This document shows positions 32,141-40,759 of a stretch of 64,000 bases of DNA, piece by piece. The notes below the pieces were generated by a model, which worked only from the letters and a program-made list of their open reading frames with translations, was not told the DNA's origin and did not search any database. Origin of the DNA: Nocardia brasiliensis ATCC 700358 (GTDB taxonomy: Bacteria > Actinomycetota > Actinomycetes > Mycobacteriales > Mycobacteriaceae); contig NC_018681.1 in NCBI RefSeq assembly GCF_000250675.2, positions 7,130,001 to 7,194,000 on the forward strand. Reading direction: 5' to 3'. The translations under genes and the position numbers were made by a program. Position 1 is the first letter of the stretch, and the number at the start of each line of letters is the position of its first letter.

Positions 32141-32473
32141 ATGGCCAGAGAACTGAAGGTAGACGTCGACCTGCTCGAGCAGGTCTCCAAAGTGTGGCTG
32201 AACGAGGTCGCCCCGGAGCTGGCACAGACCGCCGGGGAGATCGACCCGCTGAAGTACACCGTTGTACAGTTCGGCCCCCTGTTCTTCGGGATGTGGGACT
32301 CCTACACCGGCGCAGCGGAATTCATACAGAAGCGGCTCAACGAGGCGAAGCCTGTGGCTGAGCAGATCGGCAACGCGTTGCACACTGCCGCCACCAGCTT
32401 CGCGCTCCAGCAGGAACAGCAGGTGCAGGAGACCGAGAAGCTGAAGCACATCATCGAAAACTCCGGGAACTAG
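32141..32473 (+). CDS. WXG100/EspC-like small helical protein
   Basis: 110 residues starting MARELKVDVDLLEQVSKVWL. Two helices flank a central FGMWDSYTGAAEFIQKRLNE in which W52-D-S54 takes the place of W-x-G; the C-terminus is a long charged helix (QQEQQVQETEKLKHI). The start RELKVDVDLLEQVS recalls the 'L-V-D-P-x-x-L' opening of EspC/DUF2580 proteins. It is the last gene of the 29875-32473 cassette, 54 bp after the lipoprotein gene, and would be a plausible small partner of the 267-residue helical protein. No ATPase or membrane component of an ESX system is nearby. Confidence 0.65.
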   Translation: MARELKVDVDLLEQVSKVWLNEVAPELAQTAGEIDPLKYTVVQFGPLFFGMWDSYTGAAEFIQKRLNEAKPVAEQIGNALHTAATSFALQQEQQVQETEKLKHIIENSGN

Positions 32474-32476
32474 TGC

Positions 32477-33472
32477 CTACTCCGGCTTGATTCGGCGGCC
32501 GAGGAGGTTGCCTACGGCGGCGAGGACGGGGACGTTTTCGTGGCAGACCTGGTGGACTGCGGTGGTGAGGGGCATGTCGACGGTGTGCTTTTCGGCGAGG
32601 GCGCGGATGGAGGTGCAGGATTTGACGCCCTCGGCGACCTGGCCGTGGGTCGCCTCCTGGGCCGATTCCATGGAACCGCCCGCGCCGAGCGCGTGCCCGA
32701 AGGAGCGGTTGCGTGACAGCGGCGAGGTGCAGGTCGCGACGAGGTCGCCGACGCCGGCCAGGCCGGCCAGGGTCGCCGGTTCGGCGCCGAGGGCGACGCC
32801 GAGCCGGATGATCTCGGCGAGACCGCGGGTGATGATGCTCGCGACGGTGTTGTCGCCCAGGCCCATGCCGGAGGCGATACCGCAGGCGAGGGCGATCACG
32901 TTCTTACAGGCGCCGCCGATCTCGCAGCCGATCACGTCGGTGTTGGTGTACGGGCGGAAATAACCGGTGGCGCAGGCCTGTTGCACCGCGACAGCACGTT
33001 CGGCATCGGTGCACGCGATCACCGTTGCCGCGGGCTGGCAGGTGGCGATCTCCCGCGCCAGGTTCGGACCGGACAGCACCCCGATCCGGCTCGGGTCGGC
33101 GCCGCTGACGTCGGCGATCACCTGGCTCATCCGGAGCAGGGTGCCGGTCTCGATGCCCTTGGCCAGGCTGAGCAGGGTCGCGTCCGGGCCGATCAGGTCC
33201 TTCCAGTGCGCGAGATTCGCGCGCAGGGACTGCGACGGCACGGCGAGGACGACGAGGTCCGCGCCGTCGAGCGCGACCGCCGGGTCGTGCGTGGCGGCGA
33301 TCGGCGGCAACTGAATATCGGAAAGATAGGACGGATTGCGATGATCGGTGCGCAGTACCTCGGCGACCTCGGGTCGTCGAGCCCAGATGGTGACATCGGT
33401 GCCCGCGTCCGCCAAAACCTTCGCGAACGCGGTTCCCCATGATCCCGCGCCCAGTACTGCCGCCCTCGTCAT
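32477..33472 (-). CDS. gpsA: Glycerol-3-phosphate dehydrogenase [NAD(P)+]
   Basis: 331 residues from ATG 33472 (MTRAAVLGAGSWGTAFAKVL). Reduces dihydroxyacetone phosphate to sn-glycerol-3-phosphate for phospholipids. Rossmann motif GAGSWGTAFA, the active-site region GGACKNVIALACGIASGMGLGDN, and the C-terminal GLAGVGDLVATCTSPLSRNR are all present. It ends only 3 bp from the stop of the plus-strand cassette. Divergent from fbiD with 31 bp between starts, the same arrangement as gpsA-Rv2983 in M. tuberculosis. Confidence 0.97.
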   Translation of the reverse strand: MTRAAVLGAGSWGTAFAKVLADAGTDVTIWARRPEVAEVLRTDHRNPSYLSDIQLPPIAATHDPAVALDGADLVVLAVPSQSLRANLAHWKDLIGPDATLLSLAKGIETGTLLRMSQVIADVSGADPSRIGVLSGPNLAREIATCQPAATVIACTDAERAVAVQQACATGYFRPYTNTDVIGCEIGGACKNVIALACGIASGMGLGDNTVASIITRGLAEIIRLGVALGAEPATLAGLAGVGDLVATCTSPLSRNRSFGHALGAGGSMESAQEATHGQVAEGVKSCTSIRALAEKHTVDMPLTTAVHQVCHENVPVLAAVGNLLGRRIKPE

Positions 33473-33503
33473 CTGCCCAATATGCCATGGAAGGATTGGT
33501 CGC

Positions 33504-34187
33504 ATGCGCCCGCACGCCGTGCATGCCGTGATCGCGGTCAAGAGCCTCGATCAGGCCAAGAGTCGACTGGCCGACCGGCTGCGCCCGGAACACCGGGCCC
33601 GGTTGGTCCTGGCCATGCTCGCCGACACCGTGACCGCCGCCGCGACCGTCGAGGAGATCGCCTCGGTCACCGTCGTCACGCCCGATCCGGCGGTGGCCGA
33701 TCTGGCGCGCACGCTCGGTGCCGCCGTCCATCCCGAGCCGCGCCCCACCGGGCCGGACAGCCTGAACGCCGCATTGGCCGATGCCGCCGCCGCGCTGCGC
33801 CACCGGCACGGCGCGGTCGATCTGCTCGCCGTGCAAGCGGATCTGCCCGCGCTGCGGCCGGAGGAACTGGCCGATATGTTGGCGACCGCGCCGCGCGGCG
33901 TCCGCTCGATCGTGGTCGATCACGCGGGCACCGGAACGGCCGCGCTACTTGTCCGCGACCCTGTCGTCCCGCTCGACCCGAGGTTCGGGCCGGGCTCGGC
34001 GGGCAAGCATGTCGCGGCGGGCGCGGTGGACCTACCCGGCGATTGGCCGGGGTTACGGCTGGATGTGGATACGGCCGACGACCTGGACCTGGCGATCGAG
34101 CTCGGGGCGGGCGGGTCGACCCGCGCTGTGCTACACGACATCGGCTGGCAGGGTCGCGTTCACCAGCCCGTTCGCCGAGTGTGCTAG
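33504..34187 (+). CDS. fbiD: Phosphoenolpyruvate (2-phospho-L-lactate) guanylyltransferase
   Basis: 227 residues from ATG 33504. Starts MRPHAVHAVIAVKSLDQAKS, the typical CofC/FbiD opening, with LAVQADLPALRPEEL as the metal/nucleotide strand and RFGPGSAGKH as the substrate loop. In mycobacteria FbiD uses GTP and phosphoenolpyruvate to start dehydro-F420 synthesis. It is located as in M. tuberculosis (Rv2983, between gpsA and ppk1). A probable F420-binding oxidoreductase is found 8 kb downstream. Confidence 0.93.
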   Translation: MRPHAVHAVIAVKSLDQAKSRLADRLRPEHRARLVLAMLADTVTAAATVEEIASVTVVTPDPAVADLARTLGAAVHPEPRPTGPDSLNAALADAAAALRHRHGAVDLLAVQADLPALRPEELADMLATAPRGVRSIVVDHAGTGTAALLVRDPVVPLDPRFGPGSAGKHVAAGAVDLPGDWPGLRLDVDTADDLDLAIELGAGGSTRAVLHDIGWQGRVHQPVRRVC

Positions 34188-34340
34188 AAGGTCGCCACAC
34201 CAGCGGCCGATGGTGACGGCAATCGCAGTGTCGGCCTGCACATCGCACCCCGAGTAGGGGATGATCGTTGGCGTGAGTGAGCTAACTATGGACCGGTGCG
34301 CATCGCGCATGTCGGCGCCGAGCGCCAGCGAGGTACGGGC

Positions 34341-36500
34341 ATGAGCGATACCGAGACCGTCAAGCAACAGTTGCTGCCCACCCCGCCGCCCGCGGCCTCA
34401 CCGGTGCCGACGGACGCCACCGTCGAGCAGTTGCCACGCGATCGCTATCTCAATCGCGAGTTGAGTTGGCTCGACTTCAACGCCCGCGTACTCGCCCTGG
34501 CCGAAGACGCTTCGCTGCCGCTGCTCGAACGGGCCAAGTTCCTCGCGATCTTCGCGTCGAATCTCGACGAGTTCTACATGGTGCGGGTCGCGGGCCTGAA
34601 ACGGCGCGCCGAGACCGGTTTACTGGTGCGCTCCGCCGACGGCCGCTCCCCCGGCGAACAGCTGGAGTTGATCACCAAGCGCACCCAGGAGATCGCCGAG
34701 CGGCACGCGCGGGTCTTCCTCGACGAGGTGCTGCCCGCGCTGACCGACGAGGGCATCGCGATCATCGACTGGAACGATCTCAACGACGATGAGCGCCAAC
34801 GTCTCTCGGGACACTTCCAGGATCAGGTGTTCCCGGTGCTCACGCCGCTGGCCGTCGATCCGGCACACCCCTTCCCGTACATCAGCGGCCTGAGCCTCAA
34901 TCTCGCCGTGACGGTGAAGGATTCGTCGACCGGCGGCGAGCACTTCGCCCGCGTCAAGGTGCCGGACAATGTCGACCGGTTCGTCCGGGTGCGGCGCACC
35001 GACTCGAATTCCCCCATCGCGGCGTTCCTTCCGATGGAGGAGTTGATCGCGGCGCACCTCGATCTGCTGTTCCCCGGCATGGAAGTGGTTGAGCAGCACT
35101 CGTTCCGGATCACCCGCAACGCCGACTTCGAGGTCGACGAGGATCGCGACGAAGACCTGTTGCAGGCGCTGGAGCGGGAACTCGCCCGGCGGCGGTTCGG
35201 ATCGCCGGTGCGCCTGGAGGTCTCGGACGACATGACCGAGCACATGCTCGAATTGTTGTTGCGGGAACTGGATGTCGATCCCGGCGACGTCATCCAGGTG
35301 CCCGGCCTGCTCGACCTGTCCTGCCTGTGGCAGGTGTACGGCGTGGACCGGCCGAACCTCAAGGACACCCCGTACGTGCCCGCGACGCCCGCCGCGTTCG
35401 GCGAGCGGGAGACGCCGCGCAACGTGTTCGCGGCGCTGCGCGAGGGCGATGTGCTGGTGCACCATCCCTACGATTCGTTCTCCACCAGCGTGCAGCGGTT
35501 CATCGAACAGGCGGCCGCCGACCCGCAGGTGCTCGCGATCAAGCAGACGCTCTACCGCACCTCCGGTGACTCCCCGATCGTCAACGCGCTCATCGACGCG
35601 GCGGAGGCGGGCAAGCAGGTCGTCGCGCTGGTCGAGATCAAGGCGCGCTTCGACGAGCAGGCCAACATCAAATGGGCGCGCGCGCTGGAGCAGGCGGGCG
35701 TCCACGTGGTCTACGGACTGATCGGCCTCAAGACGCACTGCAAGACGTGTCTGGTGGTGCGCCGGGAGGGCGCGACCATCCGCCGCTACTGCCATATCGG
35801 CACCGGCAATTACAACCCGAAGACCGCGCGGCTCTACGAGGATGTCGGATTGCTCACCGCCGCACCGGAAATCGGCGCGGACCTGACCGACCTGTTCAAT
35901 TCGCTGACGGGTTACTCACGAAAAGAGAACTACCGCAACCTGCTCGTCGCACCGCACGGCGTGCGCGCCGGGATCATCGAACGGATCCAGCGCGAGACCG
36001 AGTTGGCCAGGGCGGGCGCGGATGCCCGAATCCGGCTGAAGGCCAACGCCATCGTCGACGAGGAGATCATCGACGCGCTCTATCGGGCCTCGCTGGCCGG
36101 CGTGCCGGTGCAGATCGTGGTGCGCGGGATCTGCGGGCTGCGGCCCGGGGTGCCGGGCATGAGCGAGAACATCGAGGTGCGCTCGATCCTCGGCCGCTTC
36201 CTCGAACACTCCCGCGTTCTGCACTTCCAGGCCCAGGATCAGTACTGGATCGGCAGCGCCGACATGATGCACCGCAACCTCGATCGGCGCGTGGAAGTGA
36301 TGGCGCAGGTGAAGGATCCGCGGCTGACCGAACAACTCGGCCAGGTTTTCGACTCCGCCCTGCATCCCAATACCCGCTGCTGGGTACTCCGCTCGGATGG
36401 TAATTGGCTCGCTTGGCCGGAGCACGCCGGAGATGACGACGTGAAAGTACGGGACCACCAGGAATTCCTCATGCGGCTGCGGAGGCCCGATCAGCAGTGA
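34341..36500 (+). CDS. ppk1: Polyphosphate kinase 1
   Basis: 719 residues from ATG 34341; a longer frame to 34296 exists. Polymerises the gamma-phosphate of ATP into polyphosphate. Visible: N-terminal RYLNRELSWLDFNARVLALA, FLAIFASNLDEFYMVRVAGL, and the catalytic HKD-like motif RRYCHIGTGNYNPKTARLYED with His485 as the phosphorylated residue. Directly overlapped by mutT1 (GTGA), suggesting coupled translation, as in M. tuberculosis Rv2984-Rv2985. Confidence 0.97.
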   Translation: MSDTETVKQQLLPTPPPAASPVPTDATVEQLPRDRYLNRELSWLDFNARVLALAEDASLPLLERAKFLAIFASNLDEFYMVRVAGLKRRAETGLLVRSADGRSPGEQLELITKRTQEIAERHARVFLDEVLPALTDEGIAIIDWNDLNDDERQRLSGHFQDQVFPVLTPLAVDPAHPFPYISGLSLNLAVTVKDSSTGGEHFARVKVPDNVDRFVRVRRTDSNSPIAAFLPMEELIAAHLDLLFPGMEVVEQHSFRITRNADFEVDEDRDEDLLQALERELARRRFGSPVRLEVSDDMTEHMLELLLRELDVDPGDVIQVPGLLDLSCLWQVYGVDRPNLKDTPYVPATPAAFGERETPRNVFAALREGDVLVHHPYDSFSTSVQRFIEQAAADPQVLAIKQTLYRTSGDSPIVNALIDAAEAGKQVVALVEIKARFDEQANIKWARALEQAGVHVVYGLIGLKTHCKTCLVVRREGATIRRYCHIGTGNYNPKTARLYEDVGLLTAAPEIGADLTDLFNSLTGYSRKENYRNLLVAPHGVRAGIIERIQRETELARAGADARIRLKANAIVDEEIIDALYRASLAGVPVQIVVRGICGLRPGVPGMSENIEVRSILGRFLEHSRVLHFQAQDQYWIGSADMMHRNLDRRVEVMAQVKDPRLTEQLGQVFDSALHPNTRCWVLRSDGNWLAWPEHAGDDDVKVRDHQEFLMRLRRPDQQ

Positions 36501-37459
36501 ACGGTCGCACCGGGTACGAGATGGAAGGGGGTCCCTTCTGGGACCCCCGGGTAACCGCCAACATTCACGCCGCGGGCGCGGTGGTGTGGCGCAGGACGCC
36601 GAGCGGCACGATCGAGATCGCCGTCGTACATCGACCCAAGTATCAGGATTGGTCGCTGCCCAAGGGCAAGCTCGACCCGGGCGAGACGCCGGTGCTCGCC
36701 GGGCTACGCGAGGTGCGCGAGGAGACCGGGCTGGACTGCAAGCTCGGTCGCTACCTCGGACACGTCACCTACCCGATTCCGGGGCACCGCAAGCTGAAGC
36801 GGGTCGACTACTGGGCCGCGACGGTGGCCGGTGGTGAGTTCAGCGCCAATAGCGAAGTGGACGTGCTGAATTGGCATCCGCTGGATCGGGTGATGGATCA
36901 GCTGTCCTACCCGATGGACCGGCAGGTGGTCCGCGCGTTCACCCGGCTGCCACCGGATACCAGCACCCTGCTGCTGGTGCGGCACGCGAAAGCTGGTCGG
37001 CGCGACCGCTTCTCCGGTCCGGACCCGCTGCGTCCGCTGGATCGGGAGGGGCAGTCCCAATCCCGGGTGCTGGTGCCGAATCTGCTGGCGTTCGGGGCAT
37101 CTGAGATTCATTCGGCCGATCCGGTGCGCTGTGTGCAGACGGTGACACCGTTGGCGGAGAAGCTCGGCACCGAGATCGTGCTCGAGCCGCTGCTGTCCGA
37201 AACCGGTTATGCCGCAGCGCAGGACGAGGCGCGCGAGCGACTCGTCTCGCTGGTCTCGGAGACCGAGGTTCGCGTTGTGTGCAGTCAGGGCAAGGTGATT
37301 CCGGATCTGCTGCAATGGTGGGCCGACCGGGACGGCGTCACACTACCTTCCGCGCGCAACCGCAAGGGCAGCGTCTGGGTACTGTCCTGCCACCGCGGCC
37401 GGCTCGTCGCGGCCGACCACATGGACCGCACCTTGTCCGCCGACGTCGTTCGAGCCTGA
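36497..37459 (+). CDS. mutT1: MutT1: Nudix hydrolase fused to a histidine-phosphatase domain
   Basis: 320 residues from GTG 36497. Nudix box GKLDPGE followed by the REVREETG part at about residues 55-78, then a histidine-phosphatase (RHG) domain beginning LLLVRHAKAGRRDRFSG and containing FGASEIHSADPVRC. MutT1 in mycobacteria removes 8-oxo-dGTP and 8-oxo-GTP and hydrolyses diadenosine polyphosphates. The two-domain form is typical of actinobacteria. An ATG at 36521 is an alternative start. It overlaps the ppk1 stop by 4 bp. Confidence 0.95.
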   Translation: MNGRTGYEMEGGPFWDPRVTANIHAAGAVVWRRTPSGTIEIAVVHRPKYQDWSLPKGKLDPGETPVLAGLREVREETGLDCKLGRYLGHVTYPIPGHRKLKRVDYWAATVAGGEFSANSEVDVLNWHPLDRVMDQLSYPMDRQVVRAFTRLPPDTSTLLLVRHAKAGRRDRFSGPDPLRPLDREGQSQSRVLVPNLLAFGASEIHSADPVRCVQTVTPLAEKLGTEIVLEPLLSETGYAAAQDEARERLVSLVSETEVRVVCSQGKVIPDLLQWWADRDGVTLPSARNRKGSVWVLSCHRGRLVAADHMDRTLSADVVRA

Positions 37460-37500
37460 GCGCACCCGCCCCCCAAAGCCGGACCCCGACAGGGGAAACC

Positions 37501-37534
37501 GGCCCTTTCGGCCCGCAGCGGGCCGGAAAGGGCC
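37501..37534 (+). terminator. Hairpin after mutT1
   Basis: GGCCCTTTCGGCCCG pairs with CGGGCCGGAAAGGGCC, with one bulged G and a short loop, 42 bp after the mutT1 stop. Confidence 0.55.
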
Positions 37535-37655
37535 GCTACGGCTGCGTCTGACGGACGAACCGGCCGGGCACCGGCCCTCGGCTGCGACGCCCGCCCACGG
37601 TGCGCGGGAGCCAAACTCAGCCCACACGGCCCGAAAGACCGGTCAGGACAGCCGA

Positions 37656-37687
37656 AACGGCCCCGGAGGCGAACCTCCGGGGCCGTT
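37656..37687. terminator. Bidirectional terminator between mutT1 and hupB
   Basis: A perfect 14-bp stem AACGGCCCCGGAGG / CCTCCGGGGCCGTT with tetraloop CGAA. TTTTC follows on the plus strand and, on the minus strand, TTTCGG follows. It lies 23 bp beyond the hupB stop. Confidence 0.9.
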
Positions 37688-37709
37688 TTCGCGGTCTTAC
37701 CGCTTGTTC

Positions 37710-38369
37710 CTAGCGGCTGCGACGAGCCGGCGCCTTCTTGGCGGCCGACTTCTTCGCGGGCGCCTTCTTGGCGACGGTCTTCTTTGCCGCAGTGGTCTTC
37801 TTGGCGGCGGTGACCTTCTTGGCGGGGGCCTTCTTGGCCGCAGCCTTCTTCACCGTGGCCTTGGCCGGAGCCTTCTTGGCTGCGGTCTTGGTCGCAGTCG
37901 CCTTGCGAGCGGCGGTCTTTGCGGGTGCCTTCTTGGCAGCCTTCTTCGCCGTCGTCTTGGCGGGGCCCTTGGTCGGGGTCGCCTTCTTGGCGGCGGTCTT
38001 CTTGGCTGCCGTCTTCTTGGCGGCCGCTTTCTTCGCTGCCACCGGGGCATTCGCGCCGCGCTTGACGGCCGGGCCGCTCGCGGTCAGCTTCTGCTTGCCG
38101 GCGATCACGGCCTTGAACTGAGCGCCCGGACGGAACGCAGGCACCGAAGTGGGCTTCACCTTGACCGTTTCGCCGGTGCGCGGGTTGCGGGCGACTCGGG
38201 CCGCACGCTTACGCTGTTCGAACACACCGAATCCGGTGATTGTGACGCTCTGACCCTTGTGCACCGCGCGCACGATGGTGTCGACCACATGCTCGACTGC
38301 CGCGGTGGCCGTGCGCCTGTCCGTACCCAACTTTTCGGTCAGAACGTCGATCAGTTCCGCCTTGTTCAT
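37710..38369 (-). CDS. hupB: HU-family nucleoid protein with Lys/Ala-rich tail (HupB)
   Basis: 219 residues. Residues 1-90 are a full HU domain (MNKAELIDVLTEKLGTDRRT ... RNPRTGETVKVKP). The rest is a histone-H1-like tail of KKA, AKK and APAK repeats, as in mycobacterial HupB/MDP1. It compacts DNA and affects iron and stress genes in mycobacteria. ATG 38369 is preceded by GGAGGATTC. It is monocistronic, bounded by the terminator at 37656, and its gene position beside leuD is that of Rv2986c. Confidence 0.97.
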   Translation of the reverse strand: MNKAELIDVLTEKLGTDRRTATAAVEHVVDTIVRAVHKGQSVTITGFGVFEQRKRAARVARNPRTGETVKVKPTSVPAFRPGAQFKAVIAGKQKLTASGPAVKRGANAPVAAKKAAAKKTAAKKTAAKKATPTKGPAKTTAKKAAKKAPAKTAARKATATKTAAKKAPAKATVKKAAAKKAPAKKVTAAKKTTAAKKTVAKKAPAKKSAAKKAPARRSR

Positions 38370-38525
38370 TGAATCCTCCGCAGACTAATGGCCCGTCGTC
38401 GGACCGACTAGGTACCACGGTAAACCCACAATGGGCAAGAGTCTATGTGCCACGCCAAAATTCATGTGGTTTAGCACACGTCCAGCTATCGGCCCCCTGC
38501 CCATCCAGCTAACCGAGCGGGGTGT

Positions 38526-39134
38526 TTAGGACTGCGAAATACGTGCTGGGAGGGTAGTGGGTTTCCATGCTGGCCTTGCGTTTTCGAACTCGGCGATGGT
38601 CTCGCTGCGGCGCAGAGTGAGCCCGATGTCGTCCAATCCTTCGAGCAGACGCCACCGTGTGTAGTCATCAATATCGAACGGCAACACGGCGGTTCCAGCG
38701 GTCACCGTGCGCGCCTCGAGGTCCACAACCAATTCGAGCCCGGGCTGTTCCTCGAGCAACTTCCAGAGCATTTCGACATCGTTCTGTGACATCTGAGCGG
38801 CCAGCAGACCGCCCTTACCGGCATTGCCGCGGAAGATGTCGGCGAACCGGGACGAGATCACCACCCGAAAGCCGTAGTCCGACAGCGCCCAAACGGCGTG
38901 CTCACGTGAGGATCCGGTACCGAAATCCGGGCCGGCCACCAGCACACTTCCCCGCTTGTACGGCTCGGTGTTCAGAATGAAGTCCGGATCCGTTCGCCAT
39001 GCGGCGAACAGTCCGTCCTCGAATCCGGTGCGGGTCACCCGCTTCAGGTACACGGCCGGGATGATCTGATCGGTATCGACATTGGAACGGCGGAACGGCA
39101 CGCCGATCCCCTGATGCACGGTGAAGGCTTCCAT
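38526..39134 (-). CDS. leuD: 3-isopropylmalate dehydratase small subunit
   Basis: 202 residues from ATG 39134 (MEAFTVHQGIGVPFRRSNVD). Swivelling domain of the leucine-pathway isomerase. Motifs: VDTDQIIPAVYLKRV, LVAGPDFGTGSSREHAVWAL and RGNAGKGGLLAAQ. It follows leuC by 35 bp on the same strand; the two subunits work as a heterodimer converting 2- to 3-isopropylmalate. A longer frame to 39368 overlaps leuC and was not used. Confidence 0.96.
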   Translation of the reverse strand: MEAFTVHQGIGVPFRRSNVDTDQIIPAVYLKRVTRTGFEDGLFAAWRTDPDFILNTEPYKRGSVLVAGPDFGTGSSREHAVWALSDYGFRVVISSRFADIFRGNAGKGGLLAAQMSQNDVEMLWKLLEEQPGLELVVDLEARTVTAGTAVLPFDIDDYTRWRLLEGLDDIGLTLRRSETIAEFENARPAWKPTTLPARISQS

Positions 39135-39169
39135 TGATTCTCCTGAGTCGGTAGAGGTATCGCGCCCGG

Positions 39170-40591
39170 TCAGTCCAGATCCGCAGGCGAGGACAGGGTT
39201 CCGCGGACCGCCGTCGCGGCCGCTACGAGCGGGGAAACCAGGTGTGTGCGGCCGCCTTTGCCCTGGCGGCCCTCGAAGTTCCGGTTCGACGTCGAGGCGC
39301 AGCGCTGCCCCGGCGCGAGCTGATCCGGATTCATTCCCAAGCACATTGAGCACCCCGCCTGCCGCCATTCGGCGCCCGCCGCGGCGAAAATGTCGCCCAG
39401 TCCTTCTAATTCAGCCTGTGCGCGAACCCGCATCGATCCCGGTACAACCAACATTCGTACTCCGTCGGCGACCCGGCGTCCCTTTAAAATCCCGGCCACC
39501 GCACGCAAATCCTCGATGCGCCCGTTGGTGCACGAACCGACGAATACGGTGTCGATCGCCACATCGCGCAACGGGGTTCCCGGCGCCAAATCCATGTATC
39601 GCAGCGCTTTCTCCGCGGACTCGCGCGCCGTCTCGTCGGCTATCTGGGCGGGATCGGGCACCGATTCGCCAAGGGGCGCGCCCTGTCCCGGGTTCGTGCC
39701 CCAGGTGACGAAGGGGGTCAGCGCGTTCGCGTCGATGTGCACCTCGGCGTCGAAAACCGCGCCCTCGTCGGTCTTCAGCGCCTCCCAGGCGGCCACTGCT
39801 GCCGTCCAGTCGTCCCCCTGCGGGGCGTGCGGGCGTCCCGCGAGGAATTCATAGGTTGTTTCGTCAGGGGCGATCATGCCCGCCCTGGCGCCCGCCTCGA
39901 TGGACATGTTGCAGATGGTCATTCGCGCCTCCATGGACATCGCGCGAATCGCCTCGCCGCGATACTCCAGCACGTAGCCCTGGCCGCCACCGGTGCCGAT
40001 CTTCGCGATGACGGCGAGAATCAGGTCTTTACTCGTCACCCCGGGGGCCAAGGTGCCGTCGACGGTGATCGCCATCGTCTTGAACGGACGCAGCGAGAGT
40101 GTCTGGGTGGCAAGCACATGCTCGACCTCGGAGGTGCCGATGCCCATCGCCAGCGCGCCGAACGCGCCGTGCGTCGAGGTGTGGCTGTCGCCGCAGACCA
40201 CCGTCATCCCGGGCTGCGTGAGCCCCAATTGCGGGCCGACGACGTGCACGATGCCCTGATCCAGATCGCCCATCGGATGCAGCCGCACACCGAATTCCGC
40301 ACAGTTGCGGCGCAAGGTGTCCACCTGGGTGCGCGAAACGGGGTCGGCGATCGGTTTGTCGATATCGACCGTCGGGACATTGTGGTCCTCGGTCGCGATG
40401 GTGAGATCGGGTCGCCGCACCGGCCGGCCCGCCGCTCGTAGCCCGTCGAAGGCCTGCGGACTCGTCACCTCGTGCACGAGATGCAGGTCGATGTAGATCA
40501 GGTCGGGCTCGCGCCCGACGCCCTCGCCCGCACCGCGGGCGACGACATGCTGCTCCCACACCTTTTCGGCCATGGTGCGCGGCTGTGCCAT
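39170..40591 (-). CDS. leuC: 3-isopropylmalate dehydratase large subunit
   Basis: 473 residues, an aconitase-family protein with a 4Fe-4S cluster. The cluster cysteines are in FVGSCTNGRIEDLRA and GCSMCLGMNPDQLAPGQRC. Early motifs DLHLVHEVTSPQAFDGLR and VVCGDSHTSTHGAFGALAMG are typical. An SD-like AAAGGTGA lies before ATG 40591. Paired with leuD; divergent from an IclR regulator that in mycobacteria lies in the same place (Rv2989). Confidence 0.97.
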   Translation of the reverse strand: MAQPRTMAEKVWEQHVVARGAGEGVGREPDLIYIDLHLVHEVTSPQAFDGLRAAGRPVRRPDLTIATEDHNVPTVDIDKPIADPVSRTQVDTLRRNCAEFGVRLHPMGDLDQGIVHVVGPQLGLTQPGMTVVCGDSHTSTHGAFGALAMGIGTSEVEHVLATQTLSLRPFKTMAITVDGTLAPGVTSKDLILAVIAKIGTGGGQGYVLEYRGEAIRAMSMEARMTICNMSIEAGARAGMIAPDETTYEFLAGRPHAPQGDDWTAAVAAWEALKTDEGAVFDAEVHIDANALTPFVTWGTNPGQGAPLGESVPDPAQIADETARESAEKALRYMDLAPGTPLRDVAIDTVFVGSCTNGRIEDLRAVAGILKGRRVADGVRMLVVPGSMRVRAQAELEGLGDIFAAAGAEWRQAGCSMCLGMNPDQLAPGQRCASTSNRNFEGRQGKGGRTHLVSPLVAAATAVRGTLSSPADLD

Positions 40592-40747
40592 TCTCGATCA
40601 CCTTTCGACAAGCATCCGGTCCGCGATCGGGGCTGTGAACGCGGCGACGGCTGCACAAGTTTTCGGATATGCGAGATCGGATGTCGCGTGGCGAGCAGCC
40701 GCGCCGGGGAGCATCCGCAGTAGTGGATTTCCCAGCATCCGAGACGC

Positions 40748-40753
40748 TAGTAT
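40748..40753 (+). promoter_or_regulatory. Putative -10 element of a leaderless iclR-type transcript
   Basis: TAGTAT followed by 6 bases and ATG 40760. The 168-bp space before it should also hold the divergent leuCD promoter, with a GAGAC direct repeat on either side of the box (40741 and 40762). Confidence 0.45.
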
Positions 40754-40759
40754 CGTTCT

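Noticed and set aside
29875..32473. Prophage or transposon carrying the WXG-like cassette
   Set aside because: No integrase, transposase, direct repeats or terminal inverted repeats are visible at its ends.
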